DNA of 64,000 nucleotides from Actinomycetota bacterium (GCA_021324595.1 JAJPIV010000112.1:18592-82591); one strand, 5' to 3'. Numbered from the stretch's first letter, positions 1 to 9,341 are shown. Notes: generated by a model from the sequence alone, not told the origin. A program made the numbers and translations.

Positions 1-171
1 GAACCGGAGGAGCATGTCGCCGCGCTGGTCGCCGAGGCGCTGGCCGGGCTGCGGCTGGCGCTGTGGGGGAGGCCACCGCCGCAGGACGCCGTTGCTTGCT
101 GTCCTGGCCGGCGTCGCCGCATCCGGCAGCATCTGCTGTGCGCGGCTGCGATCTCGGCGCCGCGGCGATGA
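1..171 (+). CDS. C-terminal end of a gene cut by the window edge
   Basis: The window opens inside a plus-strand frame that reads to TGA at 169-171. The first part (ALVAEALAGLRLAL) is an alanine/leucine-rich amphipathic helix of the kind that ends many TetR-family regulators. The last ~30 residues are arginine-rich and less convincing, so the true frame may have been lost before the stop. Too little is visible to name a function; the TetR suggestion is only an impression. Confidence 0.3.
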   Translation, partial: EPEEHVAALVAEALAGLRLALWGRPPPQDAVACCPGRRRRIRQHLLCAAAISAPRR

Positions 172-271
172 CCGCCGCGGCGCAGGGGACCTACTCCGGA
201 CGGCGACAGCGGGCCGTCGCGGCCCGTCCGCCGCCCACCAGCCTGGTGCCGTCCGGTAGGCGTCGTCAGCC

Positions 272-1126
272 TCAGCCGCCGTAGAGGTCCTCGAAGTTCT
301 GGTGCAGGATCCGGTTCTTCAGCTCCTCGCTGACCGGCTGGCCTGCGATCTTGTAGTACTCGCCCCAGAAGTCGCTCCACGGCTCGTCGGAGGCGAACAG
401 CACCCGGTCGGCGCCGACGCCCCGCCGCTCGATCTCGGTCAGCAGCCACCGGACCCCGAACCCGATCGCCCAGGTGGTGTCGGTGTACACCTGGTAGCCC
501 TGCTCGACCCAGTCCAGGAACCGGGGCACCAGGCGGATGTGACCGCTCACCCCGCCGCCGAAGTGCACCAGGTAGGTCTTGACCTCCCGGGCATACCGCT
601 CGACCAGGGGGATGTAGTTGTTCAGGTCCGAGGTGCCGCCGGGGCTGGTGTGGAAATGGAATACCAGGTCGTGCTCGCGGGCCGCCGCGAAGCAGGCCTC
701 GGCGATCTCCCGGGTCTCCTCGTCCCAGGTGCCCGGGTCGGGGTTGCCGCCGAGCAGGAACGTGGTCTTGAGCGCGACGATGCCGTCCTCACCCGCGTGC
801 CGCAGCGCCTCCAGGGTCATCTCCTTGTTCTGCGGCAGGAACGACACCCACAGCCCGCCCTTGATCCGGTCGTGGGCCTTGACCGTGTCGAGCACCAGCG
901 GGTTCAGCGAGAACGGCTGGCCCTGCACCGGGATCCCGTAGTTGGGGAGCACGAGGGCACGCTCAACCCCGAGATCATCCATGTGCCGCCGGTAGTCATC
1001 GCTGGTGGCGAACTCGTACACGGTCGGCTTGACCGGCTCCTTCAAGTCGTAGAACTTCCACGCGTCCATCGCCCCGATGTGCGAATGCCCGTCGATCGTC
1101 CGCCGCGGCACTCGATCACCTGCCAT
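272..1126 (-). CDS. Amidohydrolase-family metal-dependent hydrolase (Amidohydro_2 type)
   Basis: 284 residues with the TIM-barrel amidohydrolase signature. The N-terminal metal motif is DGHSH (His14, His16). Further candidate metal ligands are His157/His159 in HFHTS, His188 in LVHFGGG and Asp247 in ASDEPWSD. This is the pattern of the Amidohydro_2 branch (decarboxylases and lactonases) rather than ureases or hydantoinases. The ATG at 1126 has a GGAGGG ribosome site about 7 bases upstream. The gene is transcribed away from the LuxR-type regulator, so it may be that regulator's target. The substrate cannot be told from sequence. Confidence 0.85.
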   Translation of the reverse strand: MAGDRVPRRTIDGHSHIGAMDAWKFYDLKEPVKPTVYEFATSDDYRRHMDDLGVERALVLPNYGIPVQGQPFSLNPLVLDTVKAHDRIKGGLWVSFLPQNKEMTLEALRHAGEDGIVALKTTFLLGGNPDPGTWDEETREIAEACFAAAREHDLVFHFHTSPGGTSDLNNYIPLVERYAREVKTYLVHFGGGVSGHIRLVPRFLDWVEQGYQVYTDTTWAIGFGVRWLLTEIERRGVGADRVLFASDEPWSDFWGEYYKIAGQPVSEELKNRILHQNFEDLYGG

Positions 1127-1218
1127 CTGACCCGCTCCCTCCTGCTGCTGTGCCGCAGATCCCCACCTGCGGACCGTTGCCGTGCACGATCACCATCCGC
1201 CGGCTGGGCACCTGGAAG

Positions 1219-1255
1219 AGTCGGATAGGTGATGGAACGTCTAGAATAGTAAACG
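1219..1255 (+). promoter_or_regulatory. AT-rich pocket with a candidate -10 box between divergent genes
   Basis: Between the amidohydrolase and the regulator gene, 1221-1253 is the only AT-rich patch. It holds TAGAAT at 1242-1247, a good actinobacterial -10, reading towards the regulator. No convincing -35 is present. The reverse strand offers TATTCT in the same place, so both genes may be driven from here. Confidence 0.3.
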
Positions 1256-1423
1256 CGGCGCACGGCTGGCGCAATGGCCTCGCCTGGGCCGGCCACCCCG
1301 CGGCGGCCGCGGCCTGCGCGATGCGGTACCGGCATGTCGCCGCCTCCGTGACAGGCTGAAGGCCCGGACCCCCCGCAACGCCGGCGGTCGCCAGCGTCAG
1401 AGGTCCCGGCGATACTGGAGCAC

Positions 1424-4375
1424 GTGCTTGCGGCTCCGCGCGGACGGCTGGTCGGCCGCGACGCCGAGCTGGGCCGGCTGCTCGGCCTGCTCGGCGAGGC
1501 GGCGGCGGGCCGTCCCGTGGTCGCGATGCTCAGCGGCGACGCCGGGGTCGGCAAGACCCGGCTGGTCACCGAGGTGGCCATGCTGGCGGAACGGCAGGGG
1601 TTCACGGTGCTGGCGGGCCGGTGCGCCGGGCTCGGCGAGGCGGTGCCCTACCTGCCACTGGCCGACGCGCTGCGGGACGCGGTAACCGGGCCGTCGCCGG
1701 GCGGGGCGCTGCTGGACGCGCTCGCGGCCCGGCCGGTGCTGTCCCGGCTGCTCCCGGACCGGGACGACAGCCAGCCCGCCGGCGGCGACCTGCCCGGCCT
1801 GGTGCAGCAGCGGCTGTTCGGCGCGGTACTCGGGCTGCTGGCCGAGCTGGCCGCGGCCAGCCCGGTGCTGCTGATCCTGGAGGACCTGCACTGGGCGGAC
1901 AGGTCGACCCGCGACCTGGTGACCTTCCTCGGCCGGATGCTGCATTCCGGGCCGATCGCGATCGTGGCCACCTACCGCGCCGACGACCTGCACCGCCGGC
2001 ACCCGCTGCGGCCGGTGGTCGCCGAGCTGCTCCGGCTGCCGGCGGTCAGCGCGATCGAGCTGGGGCCGCTGGCGCCGTCGGCCATCGCCGAGCACCTGAC
2101 CGCGTTGGCGGAGCGACCGCTGGACGCGGCGACCGTGAGCAGGCTGATCACCCGGGCAGAGGGGAACGCGTACTACGCCGAGGAGCTGCTCGCCGCCTCA
2201 GCCGTCGGCTCACGGCTGCCGGCCGGCCTCGCCGACCTGCTGCTGGCCAGGGTGGAACGGCTGTCGGCCAATGCCCAGCAGGCGCTGCGGGCCGCCGCCG
2301 TGGCCGGCCGCCGGGTCGACGACGAGCTGGCCCGGTCCGCCTCCCAGCTGGACGACGCCAGCTATGACCAGGCGATCCGGGAAGCCGTCGCCCATCAGCT
2401 TCTCGTGCCGGAGGGGGACGCGGGCTACGCGTTCCGGCACGCGCTGCTCCGCGAGGCGATCTACGCCGACCTGATGCCGGGCGAGCGGACCAGGCTGCAC
2501 GCCCGGCTGGCCGAGCTGCTGTCCGACGAGCGGCGGCTGGCCGAGGTGCCCGGCACGGCGGCAGAACTCGCGCACCACTGCCTGGCCAGCCACGATATCC
2601 AGGGCGCGTTCACCGCGTCGGTGCTGGCCGGGCGGGAGGCGGAGCGCCTGGCAGCGCCCGCCGAGGCGCACCGGCACTACGACCAGGCGCTCGCCCTCTG
2701 GGAGCGGGTGGAGGACCCGGAGAACGCCGGCGGGCTCGGGAGGGGAAGGCTCGCCTTCAAGTCCGCGATCAGCGCCGCGGACGGCGGCGACCTGGCCCGC
2801 GCCGTGGGCCAGCTGCGGCGGCTGGTCGCCGCCCTCGGCCCGGACACCGACCCGCAGCTGCGCTGCCGGGTGCATGAGCGGCTGTCCTACTTCCTCAATG
2901 ACCTCGGTGACGGCCCCGGGGCGGTGAGCGCAGCCGAGGCGGCGGTCGCGGTGCTGCCCGCCGACCCGCCGGCCTGGCAGCGCGCCAGGGCGCTTGCCAC
3001 CTACGCCAGGGCGCTGCTGTCCCTGCCGGATCACGCGCAGGCGGCCGTGCGGGCCAACGAGGCGATGGCTGCGGCGCGCGCGGCGCGCGCGCCGTGGGTG
3101 GAGGCGGACGCGCTGGTCACCCTCGGCCTGATCAGCGAGCGCACCGGGCGGATCGGCGTCGCCCTGGACCAGTTCACCCGGGCGCACCAGCAGGCGATGG
3201 AGGCCAAGGGGCTCGGCGTCGAGCTCCGGGCGGCGTTCATGCTGGCCAGGGTTCACCTTGAACAAGGCGACCTGGCCGAGGCCGCCCAGGTCGCGCACCA
3301 GGGCACGACCCGGGCTCAGCGGGCCGGGCTGGGGCTCGCGCCATACGGATACGACCTGCAGTACCTGCACTACCTGACGCACTTCGCCGACGGCGACTGG
3401 GACCACGCGCAGGAGATCGCTGACGGATTCACGGTCCGGGTGACGAGCCTGCCTGAGGCCAGGCTGTCCGCGATGGCGCTGTTCCTGGCCGTGGCCAGGG
3501 CGGACGCCGTGGTGGACGAGCGGGTCCGCTGGCTCGGGCCGATGTTCGAGCAGGACCGGTTCGTCGAGTACCTGGTCCAGGGGGCCCTGGCCGAGCACGC
3601 CCTGTGGCGGGGCGATCCCGAGGCAGCGGTCAGGCTGGCCCGTGCCGCGCTCGGCGCGCTGGCAGCCGACCGCGCGCAGGAGCCAGGCCCCCAGGCAATC
3701 CGGGTCGCGGCGGTGGGGCTCGCCGCGCTCGCCGACCAGGCGGCCCAGGCACGCGCGGCCGGTGATGGCGCCCGGGCCGCGGCGCTGGCCGGCCAGGCCG
3801 AAGAGCTGATCGCGACCGCCAGGGACGGGGCGGCCCATCGCGGTCGCCCCGGCTTCGTGCTCGGCATCGACGGACGCGGCTGGCTGGCACGGGCGGAGGC
3901 GGAGTGGCGGCGCTGCCAGGGCAGCAACGACCCTGGTGCGTGGCGGGCGGTCACGGCCGCGTTCGGCCCCGGGTTCGCCTACGAGGCCGCGCGGTCGCGG
4001 TGGCGGCTGGCCGAGGCGCTGGCCGAGGCGGGGGACCGGGACGCGGCCCGGCGGGAGTGGCTGCCCGCGGTGCGGGCGGCCGCCGGGCTACGCGCCGCAC
4101 CCTTGCAGGAGGCGCTGGCGGACCTCGGCCGGCGGGCGCGGATCGGCGGCGCGGACGGCGACCAGGGCGCTCGGGCCGGTCCCATCGCCGGGCTGACCGA
4201 CCGGGAGCGCGAGGTTCTCCGGCTGCTCGCAGCCGGGCGCAGCAACCGGGAGATCGGCGCGGAGCTGTTCATCTCGCCGAAGACCGCCAGCGTGCACGTG
4301 TCGAACATCCTGGCCAAGCTTCGCGCGTCCAGTCGCACCGAGGCGGCTGCGGTCGCTCACCGCGAGGGCCTGTAG
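1424..4375 (+). CDS. LAL-type LuxR-family transcriptional regulator with AAA ATPase domain
   Basis: 983 residues, the usual size for large ATP-binding LuxR regulators. Walker A is GDAGVGKT at residues 38-45, and Walker B lies in LLILEDLHWAD near residue 150. A long alpha-helical TPR-like middle follows. The C-terminal helix-turn-helix (about 920-983) begins LTDREREVLRLLAAGRSNRE. Such proteins sense a ligand through the ATPase/TPR part and bind DNA through the LuxR domain, often controlling carbon use or secondary metabolism. The GTG at 1424 follows a GGAG ribosome site 4 bases upstream. The 3' end overlaps a small convergent gene by 19 bases. Confidence 0.9.
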   Translation: MLAAPRGRLVGRDAELGRLLGLLGEAAAGRPVVAMLSGDAGVGKTRLVTEVAMLAERQGFTVLAGRCAGLGEAVPYLPLADALRDAVTGPSPGGALLDALAARPVLSRLLPDRDDSQPAGGDLPGLVQQRLFGAVLGLLAELAAASPVLLILEDLHWADRSTRDLVTFLGRMLHSGPIAIVATYRADDLHRRHPLRPVVAELLRLPAVSAIELGPLAPSAIAEHLTALAERPLDAATVSRLITRAEGNAYYAEELLAASAVGSRLPAGLADLLLARVERLSANAQQALRAAAVAGRRVDDELARSASQLDDASYDQAIREAVAHQLLVPEGDAGYAFRHALLREAIYADLMPGERTRLHARLAELLSDERRLAEVPGTAAELAHHCLASHDIQGAFTASVLAGREAERLAAPAEAHRHYDQALALWERVEDPENAGGLGRGRLAFKSAISAADGGDLARAVGQLRRLVAALGPDTDPQLRCRVHERLSYFLNDLGDGPGAVSAAEAAVAVLPADPPAWQRARALATYARALLSLPDHAQAAVRANEAMAAARAARAPWVEADALVTLGLISERTGRIGVALDQFTRAHQQAMEAKGLGVELRAAFMLARVHLEQGDLAEAAQVAHQGTTRAQRAGLGLAPYGYDLQYLHYLTHFADGDWDHAQEIADGFTVRVTSLPEARLSAMALFLAVARADAVVDERVRWLGPMFEQDRFVEYLVQGALAEHALWRGDPEAAVRLARAALGALAADRAQEPGPQAIRVAAVGLAALADQAAQARAAGDGARAAALAGQAEELIATARDGAAHRGRPGFVLGIDGRGWLARAEAEWRRCQGSNDPGAWRAVTAAFGPGFAYEAARSRWRLAEALAEAGDRDAARREWLPAVRAAAGLRAAPLQEALADLGRRARIGGADGDQGARAGPIAGLTDREREVLRLLAAGRSNREIGAELFISPKTASVHVSNILAKLRASSRTEAAAVAHREGL

Positions 4376-4653
4376 CGCAGGGGCGGCCTGCGGGACGGCG
4401 ACGGACCGTGGGACGGCGGTGGCCTGCGGGGTGACAGGGGCCCGCGGCGTGACAGGAGCCTGAGGCGAGGCGGAAGCCCGCCGCGCGGCGCAGGCCGCCC
4501 GCGGGCCGTGGTGTCCAGGGCCGCCGCGCCGGGGACCCCGCCGCGCCGGGCGCGGCGGGCCTGACGAGCCCGCCGCGCCCCGGCAGCCACCGCCCGCATG
4601 TCCCTGACGTGCTCGGCGGCAAGCTGTGCGACCAGTTCCGGATGCAACTGCAT
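4357..4653 (-). CDS. Small basic hypothetical protein
   Basis: 98 residues. It opens with a helical segment, MQLHPELVAQLAAEHVRDM, followed by Arg/Ala-rich sequence and a disordered Pro/Arg/Ser tail. The N-terminal pattern (HPEL, then LAxEH, then ARRARQARRARR) resembles short actinobacterial proteins of unknown role that I have seen often. The ATG at 4653 is chosen because a perfect GGAGGT lies 5 bases upstream; an earlier in-frame ATG at 4665 lacks one. The tail may be partly spurious because it overlaps the end of the convergent LuxR gene. No function is known. Confidence 0.5.
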   Translation of the reverse strand: MQLHPELVAQLAAEHVRDMRAVAAGARRARQARRARRGGVPGAAALDTTARGRPAPRGGLPPRLRLLSRRGPLSPRRPPPSHGPSPSRRPPLRYRPSR

Positions 4654-4946
4654 GGCGACCTCCATGGGCGTCCGGGCCGACCTGGCCCGGCACCGTCCAG
4701 GCTCGCCGTAAGGCCCCCCTTGCCGCATCGGACAGATGCCCTAACGTCCCGGCCCCGGCGCCTTAGGCGCGGGCGTCATCACCGCGCCGCGGCGCCGTTG
4801 CCGCCGAGGCCGGCTGGGGTGCCAGATCGCCGAGCCACCGGGCCGGAACTGGTCCCCGTAGGCATGCGGAACGGCCTGCATCCGGGAACCCGGCCGGTCC
4901 TCGCGAGTGCCCGGGCGCCCGCCGGGACCCGCCCGGGGCCCGGCTC

Positions 4947-5882
4947 CTAGCCGGGGTGCCCGGCGGCCTGCTCGGTGGCCAGCCGCCGGAAGGCGGCGCG
5001 GCGGGCGCTGTGGATGTGCCGCCGGGCCGCGGCCTTGGCCCGGGCCGGGTCCCTGGCCAGCAGGGCGGCGATGATGTCGGAATGCTCGCGGACCGACCGG
5101 GCCGGGCGGCCGGCGATGGCCAGGGTGGTCTCCATGCTGCGCTCGAGCATCTCGTGCAGGACGGACTGGGTCATGGCGAGGAACCGGTTGCTGGCGAACT
5201 CGGCGATCTGCAGGTGCAGGCGCGCGTCCATGGCCTGGAGCTCGGCGGGCGGCCTGCCGGCCAGGACGGCCTGCTCCAGGCGCTCGAAGGTCACCACCAG
5301 CTGCTGCAGCTGCTCGTCGCTGGCCGCGATCGCGGCCCAGCCCGCGGCCGGGACCTCGAGCACCTCGCGCATGGCGAACAGCTCGTCCAACCCGACCTCG
5401 CGCAGCCGGGCGAACCGGCGCACCGCCAGGTCGTCCCCGCCCGGCGCGGCGACGAACACGCCCTTGCCGTGCCGCACGCCGATCACGCCGCGGGCTTGCA
5501 GCGAGCGCAGCGCCTCGCGGACCGACGCGCGGCTGACCCCCAGCAGCTCGCACAGCTCGCGCTCGCCGGGCAGGCGGTCCCCGGAGGACATGCCGTTGCC
5601 CTCGATGTAGCGCTCGATCTGGTCGGCGACCCGGAGGAACAGCGGGCTGTCCGCCCCGATCCACCGCCACCCGACCCCCATGGCCGTGCCCCCGGCCGAG
5701 GGGGTGCCCGCTGCCGCGGGGTCACCGGCTGCCGGGGAGTGGCCGGCTCCTGCGCGGCGGACGGCTGCCCGGGGATGGCCGGCTGGCGGGGGGGCGCCGG
5801 CCTGCGCGGCAGCGCCGGCCCCGCTGGCATCGCCGCCGCCTGCGGCGGGTGTCACCGGGGCCGGATCGGCACGCTGCGACAA
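4947..5882 (-). CDS. GntR-family (FadR subfamily) transcriptional regulator
   Basis: 311 residues from a TTG at 5882 with GGAG 6 bases upstream. The first ~67 residues are Ala/Gly/Pro-rich and disordered, so an internal ATG at 5681 is an alternative start. The winged helix follows (DRLPGERELCELLGVSRASV, then REALRSLQARGVI), and then the all-helical FadR/FCD effector domain, with metal-type residues in the DARLHLQIA and REHSDI segments. The gene is third in the operon behind the two lyase genes, starting 9 bases after the large-subunit stop. Two copies of a FadR-type operator flank the divergent promoters of this locus, so it is the likely local repressor and autoregulator. Confidence 0.88.
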   Translation of the reverse strand: MSQRADPAPVTPAAGGGDASGAGAAAQAGAPPPAGHPRAAVRRAGAGHSPAAGDPAAAGTPSAGGTAMGVGWRWIGADSPLFLRVADQIERYIEGNGMSSGDRLPGERELCELLGVSRASVREALRSLQARGVIGVRHGKGVFVAAPGGDDLAVRRFARLREVGLDELFAMREVLEVPAAGWAAIAASDEQLQQLVVTFERLEQAVLAGRPPAELQAMDARLHLQIAEFASNRFLAMTQSVLHEMLERSMETTLAIAGRPARSVREHSDIIAALLARDPARAKAAARRHIHSARRAAFRRLATEQAAGHPG

Positions 5883-5891
5883 CGAGCGCTC

Positions 5892-7049
5892 CTACGCGCT
5901 TGGGAACAGGCGGGTCGGCGCGAACTCCCGGTGTCCGAGGACCTCGGCGCAGGTCAGCCGGCCATTGATCGTGCGGTCGATGACATTCTCCAGCCTGTCA
6001 CCGGCCTCTGCCAGGCTGTAGTCCAAACTCAGCAGGCCGGAGACGTCGACGTCGATGTGCTCGCTCATGGTGGCCACCGTCACCGGGTTCGCGCTGATCT
6101 TGATGACCGGCTCGACCGGGTGGCCGACCACGTTGCCCTGGCCGGTGGGGAACAGGTGAATGACCGCGCCCGCGGCCGCGGTGAGCGTGATGAACTCGGC
6201 CGCGGCGCACGAAGTGTCCATGAAATTCAGGCCGGGCACCGTCGGCCGCTCGCCCGGGGCGAGCGCGTCCACGACCGGGAAGGTCCCGGTCTTCTCGATG
6301 TTGCCGAGCGCCTTCTCCTCGATGGTGGACAGGCCGCCGCGGATGTTCCCCTGCGTGGGCTGGGAACCGAGGAGGTTCGCGCCGGTTCGCTCGACCATGG
6401 CGACGTAGTCGTCGTAGAAGCGCTGGAACTTCTCGCGGACCTCGTCGGTGGCGCAGCGCGCCGCGATGAGATGCTCGCCGCCGGTCAGCTCGGTGGTCTC
6501 GCCGAAGATGACCGTGCCGCCCGCGGCGATGTGCCGGTCCACGGCCTGCGAGGTCGCGGGATTGGCGCCCAGGCCGCTGGTGGTGTCGGACTCGCCGCAC
6601 TTGATGCTCATGAGCAGCTCCCCGCGCTCGATGGGCTCTCTGACCAGCTCGCTCGCATCCTGCATCATCTGCGCGGCCCGCCGGGCCGCCATCTCGAGCA
6701 CTCGCAGGTCGCCGTTGCGCTCAATCGAGAACTGCGCGACCGGCTTTCCCGTCTCCGCGATGCCCGAGGCGATCCGCTCGGTCCAGGCGGGCTCGATGCC
6801 GATGACGATCGCGGCGGCGACGTTCGGGTTGGCGCCGGTGCCGATCAGGGTGCGGAAGAACAGCTCCAGGTCGGCGCCGAACTGCAGCCTGCCGTACGGG
6901 TGCGGCAGGGCGAGCGCGCCGGGGACCGCCCTGGCCGCGGATTCGCTCACGGCGTTCGACAGGTCATCCACGGGGATGATCAGGACGTGGTTGCGGATCC
7001 CGACGCGGCCATCGGCCCTGCGGTAACCGGTCAGACGCTGGTGCGCCAC
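5892..7049 (-). CDS. UxaA-family lyase, large subunit (resembles sulfolactate sulfo-lyase SuyB)
   Basis: 385 residues, the catalytic C-terminal part of the altronate/galactarate dehydratase family. Visible landmarks are VGIRNHVLIIPVDDLSNA near the N-terminus, LPHPYGRLQFGADL, LIGTGANPNVAA, KCGESDTTSGLGANP (Cys and Glu likely bind the metal), FPTGQGNVVGHP, HIDVDVSGLL and EVLGHREF. From memory these match the beta subunit of (2R)-sulfolactate sulfo-lyase better than sugar-acid dehydratases, but that was not checked by alignment. The GTG at 7049 follows GAGGAG and overlaps the small-subunit gene by 19 bases. The product would form a heteromer with the SAF-domain protein encoded just upstream. Confidence 0.82.
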   Translation of the reverse strand: MAHQRLTGYRRADGRVGIRNHVLIIPVDDLSNAVSESAARAVPGALALPHPYGRLQFGADLELFFRTLIGTGANPNVAAAIVIGIEPAWTERIASGIAETGKPVAQFSIERNGDLRVLEMAARRAAQMMQDASELVREPIERGELLMSIKCGESDTTSGLGANPATSQAVDRHIAAGGTVIFGETTELTGGEHLIAARCATDEVREKFQRFYDDYVAMVERTGANLLGSQPTQGNIRGGLSTIEEKALGNIEKTGTFPVVDALAPGERPTVPGLNFMDTSCAAAEFITLTAAAGAVIHLFPTGQGNVVGHPVEPVIKISANPVTVATMSEHIDVDVSGLLSLDYSLAEAGDRLENVIDRTINGRLTCAEVLGHREFAPTRLFPSA

Positions 7050-7351
7050 CGCGCGCTCCTCAGGTTGTGGGTATGGACGAGGCTCCCGCGGGCGATCGGC
7101 AGCCGGGCAAGGCCGATGGTGACGCTGTACTCGGTCACCTCGCCATCCGGGGCGATGTCGCGCAGCGCGATCTTGTGCCCGAGCGGTATGGCCTCGCGGA
7201 CATCGACGCTGAATCGCTCGCCGGTCGCCAGGCACGCGCCGACGGCAGGCCCCGGCTCTGTGTCGCGCACGGCCACCGCGACGTCGTCGCCGTCGTGATG
7301 AGCCAGGAAGGCGACGCGGTCCACGGGTGGCGGAGACGTGGTGTCCGGCAT
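7031..7351 (-). CDS. UxaA-family lyase, small SAF-domain subunit (SuyA-like)
   Basis: 106 residues, equal to the N-terminal SAF domain of UxaA-type dehydratases. It carries VAFLAHHDGDDVAVAVRD, then AIPLGHKIALRDIA, where the His of LGHK is the conserved metal-site residue, and ends near HTHNLRSARW. In altronate dehydratase this domain is fused to the catalytic part. A separate small gene before a ~390-residue large gene is the arrangement of sulfolactate sulfo-lyase (SuyA/SuyB). The ATG at 7351 has GGAGG 5 bases upstream, and a TGGTCAGACCT operator lies 10 bases upstream. First gene of the minus-strand operon. Confidence 0.8.
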   Translation of the reverse strand: MPDTTSPPPVDRVAFLAHHDGDDVAVAVRDTEPGPAVGACLATGERFSVDVREAIPLGHKIALRDIAPDGEVTEYSVTIGLARLPIARGSLVHTHNLRSARWRTSV

Positions 7352-7361
7352 GTGACCTCCG

Positions 7362-7372
7362 TGGTCAGACCT
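7362..7372. promoter_or_regulatory. FadR/GntR-type operator, copy 1
   Basis: TGGTCAGACCT contains a perfect GGTC-N-GACC palindrome and fits the TGGT-N3-ACC pattern bound by FadR-subfamily GntR regulators. It lies between the minus-strand promoter (7391-7420) and the ribosome site of the lyase operon, where a bound repressor would block transcription. The same 11 bases recur at 7521-7531. Confidence 0.75.
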
Positions 7373-7390
7373 CTTCTGTATGCCGCCGTC

Positions 7391-7420
7391 ACAGTAGGGG
7401 CCTCAGCCCCGGCCTGTCAA
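7391..7420 (-). promoter_or_regulatory. Promoter of the lyase-gntR operon
   Basis: Read on the minus strand: TTGACA (7420-7415), an 18-base spacer and TACTGT (7396-7391). The -35 is perfect and the -10 fits the TANNNT form. The start of transcription should fall near 7385, just before operator copy 1. Confidence 0.7.
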
Positions 7421-7478
7421 CCAATGCGCCTGCAACCTGCGATCTCGCACGCACGGGCGGATTCGCCCGAGCGGGGCG

Positions 7479-7508
7479 TTGACAGCGCGGCGGCCCAGAG
7501 GTTAGTGT
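7479..7508 (+). promoter_or_regulatory. Promoter of the ABC transporter/dehydrogenase operon
   Basis: TTGACA (7479-7484), an 18-base spacer and TAGTGT (7503-7508). Architecture and spacing are the same as in the divergent minus-strand promoter, which suggests shared control. Transcription should begin near 7515, immediately before operator copy 2. Confidence 0.7.
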
Positions 7509-7520
7509 CCCGGCACCAAA

Positions 7521-7531
7521 TGGTCAGACCT
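7521..7531. promoter_or_regulatory. FadR/GntR-type operator, copy 2
   Basis: An exact second copy of TGGTCAGACCT, placed just downstream of the expected plus-strand transcription start. Its position relative to its promoter mirrors copy 1, so one regulator (most simply the GntR protein at 4947-5882) would repress both arms together. Confidence 0.75.
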
Positions 7532-7575
7532 TAGATGACCTGTCCACTGGCGGGCTGCGAAAGGGAGGCGGTCAC

Positions 7576-8433
7576 GTGGCAGAGCAGGCCGGGGCACGCG
7601 CCGGCGTCACGGCCGCCGGGTCCGAGCCGGCGGCGGGCGCGGCCGGGCCTGCCGCCGCGGGAGGCGGCCGCATCGAGTGCGAGAGCGTCTACAAGTGGTT
7701 CCCCGGCGGGATCGTCCTGGAAGACGTCAGCCTAGCGGTGGACTCGGGCCAGTTCGTCTGCATCGTCGGGCCCTCCGGATGCGGCAAGACCACGCTGCTG
7801 CGGATGATGGCGGGGCTCGCTGAGCCGGACCACGGCCGGGTCACCATCGGCGGGTCGACGGTGACCGGGCCCGATCCGCGCGTGGCGGTCGTGTTCCAGC
7901 ACTTCGGCCTGTTCCCGTGGAAGAGCGTCTACCGCAACGTGGCGCTGCCGCTGCAGCTTGCCAAGGTCGCGCGCGACGAGCTGGACAGCCGGGTGACCGA
8001 GGCGCTGCGCGCCGTCGGCCTGGCGGGCCACGAGCGGAAGTTCCCCGCCCAGCTGTCCGGCGGGATGAAGCAGCGCGCGGGCCTGGCCAGGGCCCTGGCC
8101 GCCGCCCCCGACGTGCTCCTGATGGACGAGCCGTTCGCGGCGGTGGACGCCCAGGTGCGCGAGGTGCTGCAGGAGGACCTGCTCGCGCTGCGGGACCGGC
8201 TGCGCCAGACGATCGTGTTCATCACGCACAGCATCGACGAGGCCATCACGCTCGGTGACCGCATCCTGGTCATGGATGCCAGGCCCGGGCGTGTCGTGCG
8301 CGACATCACGGTGCCCATCGAGCAGCCCCGCACCATCTCCCAGGTCCGCCACCACCCCGCCTACGCCGGGCTGCGGGACGAGATCTGGGGCCAGCTCCGG
8401 CAGTCCGCCATCGACCGGGCAGGTGACCAGTGA
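7576..8433 (+). CDS. ABC transporter ATP-binding protein, nitrate/taurine/sulfonate type
   Basis: 285 residues. After a disordered Ala/Gly start, the ATPase core shows Walker A GPSGCGKT (65-72), Q-loop FQHFGLFPW near 108, signature LSGGMKQR (160-167), Walker [13 protein letters not shown] (180-191) and the switch His in [20 protein letters not shown] is typical of the SsuB/TauB/NrtD group that energises uptake of sulfonates, nitrate or related anions. The GTG at 7576 has GGGAGG about 8 bases upstream. First gene of a plus-strand operon with its permease (4-base overlap) and binding protein directly behind. Confidence 0.92.
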   Translation: MAEQAGARAGVTAAGSEPAAGAAGPAAAGGGRIECESVYKWFPGGIVLEDVSLAVDSGQFVCIVGPSGCGKTTLLRMMAGLAEPDHGRVTIGGSTVTGPDPRVAVVFQHFGLFPWKSVYRNVALPLQLAKVARDELDSRVTEALRAVGLAGHERKFPAQLSGGMKQRAGLARALAAAPDVLLMDEPFAAVDAQVREVLQEDLLALRDRLRQTIVFITHSIDEAITLGDRILVMDARPGRVVRDITVPIEQPRTISQVRHHPAYAGLRDEIWGQLRQSAIDRAGDQ

Positions 8434-9341
8434 TCGATCCGGCAAGCACCACGCCCGCGCCCCTCGGCCCGGCGGCGGGCGCCCGGCCCGCGGGCACGGG
8501 CCCGGGAGGCACGGGTGCCGGCGGCCCGGGCGCCGCAGGCACCCGGGAGCAGATCGACGCCGCCATCGCCGAGCGCCGGCGCCGCCGGGAACGCCGTGAG
8601 CGCCGGGTCTACCGCGCCATCCGGATCGGCTCGCTGGTCGTCGTCCTCGCCGCCTGGCAGTGGTACGGCATGCACTCGATCTCGATCATCTTCGACCCGA
8701 TCACCACGGTCCTCGCCGCGCTGGGTCACCTGTGGACCCAGGGCGGCCTCCCCGGCGCGATCTGGTACAGCCTGTGGACGTTCGTCCTCGGCTACCTCAG
8801 CGGGCTGATCGCCGGCGTCGTCATCGGCATGTGCGTCGGCGCCTACCAGAAGGCCGAGGCGGCCGTCGGCCTGTACCTGCAGGCCCTGTACGCGACGCCG
8901 ATGGTGGCGGTCGTCCCGCTGCTGAGCATCTGGTTCGGGTTCGGCGTCCTCACCCAGGAGCTGATCATCGCGCTGTTCGTGCTGTTCCCCAGCGTGGTGA
9001 CGGTCTCCTACGGAGTCCGCAACCTCGACGCCGACCTGCTCGAGGTCGCCAGGTCGCTGCGGATGAGCCGGATGAACCTGTGGCGGCACGTGCTGATCCC
9101 CGGCACGGTCCCCTACATCGCGGCCGGCGCCGCCCAGGGCGTCGCCATGGGCCTGGTCGGCATGTTCATCGCCGAGATCTTCACGCAGCTGTCCGGGCTC
9201 GGGAACCTGCTGCAGACCGCGGCGCAGACCTACCACACCGATCAGGCGCTGGCCGTGATCGTCGTGATCATGACGCTGGGCGTGCTGCTGCGCGCCCTGA
9301 TCACCGTCGTCCAGCGCAAGGTCGCGCCGTGGGCGAAGTAG
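8430..9341 (+). CDS. ABC transporter permease, SsuC/TauC type
   Basis: 303 residues. A disordered N-terminus of ~45 residues is followed by a basic stretch and about six membrane segments of the binding-protein-dependent transport fold. The cytoplasmic coupling loop reads [20 protein letters not shown], which matches the EAA motif of this family. The GTG start overlaps the stop of the ATPase gene (GTGA), implying translational coupling. Works with the proteins at 7576-8433 and 9407-10483. Confidence 0.92.
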   Translation: MIDPASTTPAPLGPAAGARPAGTGPGGTGAGGPGAAGTREQIDAAIAERRRRRERRERRVYRAIRIGSLVVVLAAWQWYGMHSISIIFDPITTVLAALGHLWTQGGLPGAIWYSLWTFVLGYLSGLIAGVVIGMCVGAYQKAEAAVGLYLQALYATPMVAVVPLLSIWFGFGVLTQELIIALFVLFPSVVTVSYGVRNLDADLLEVARSLRMSRMNLWRHVLIPGTVPYIAAGAAQGVAMGLVGMFIAEIFTQLSGLGNLLQTAAQTYHTDQALAVIVVIMTLGVLLRALITVVQRKVAPWAK

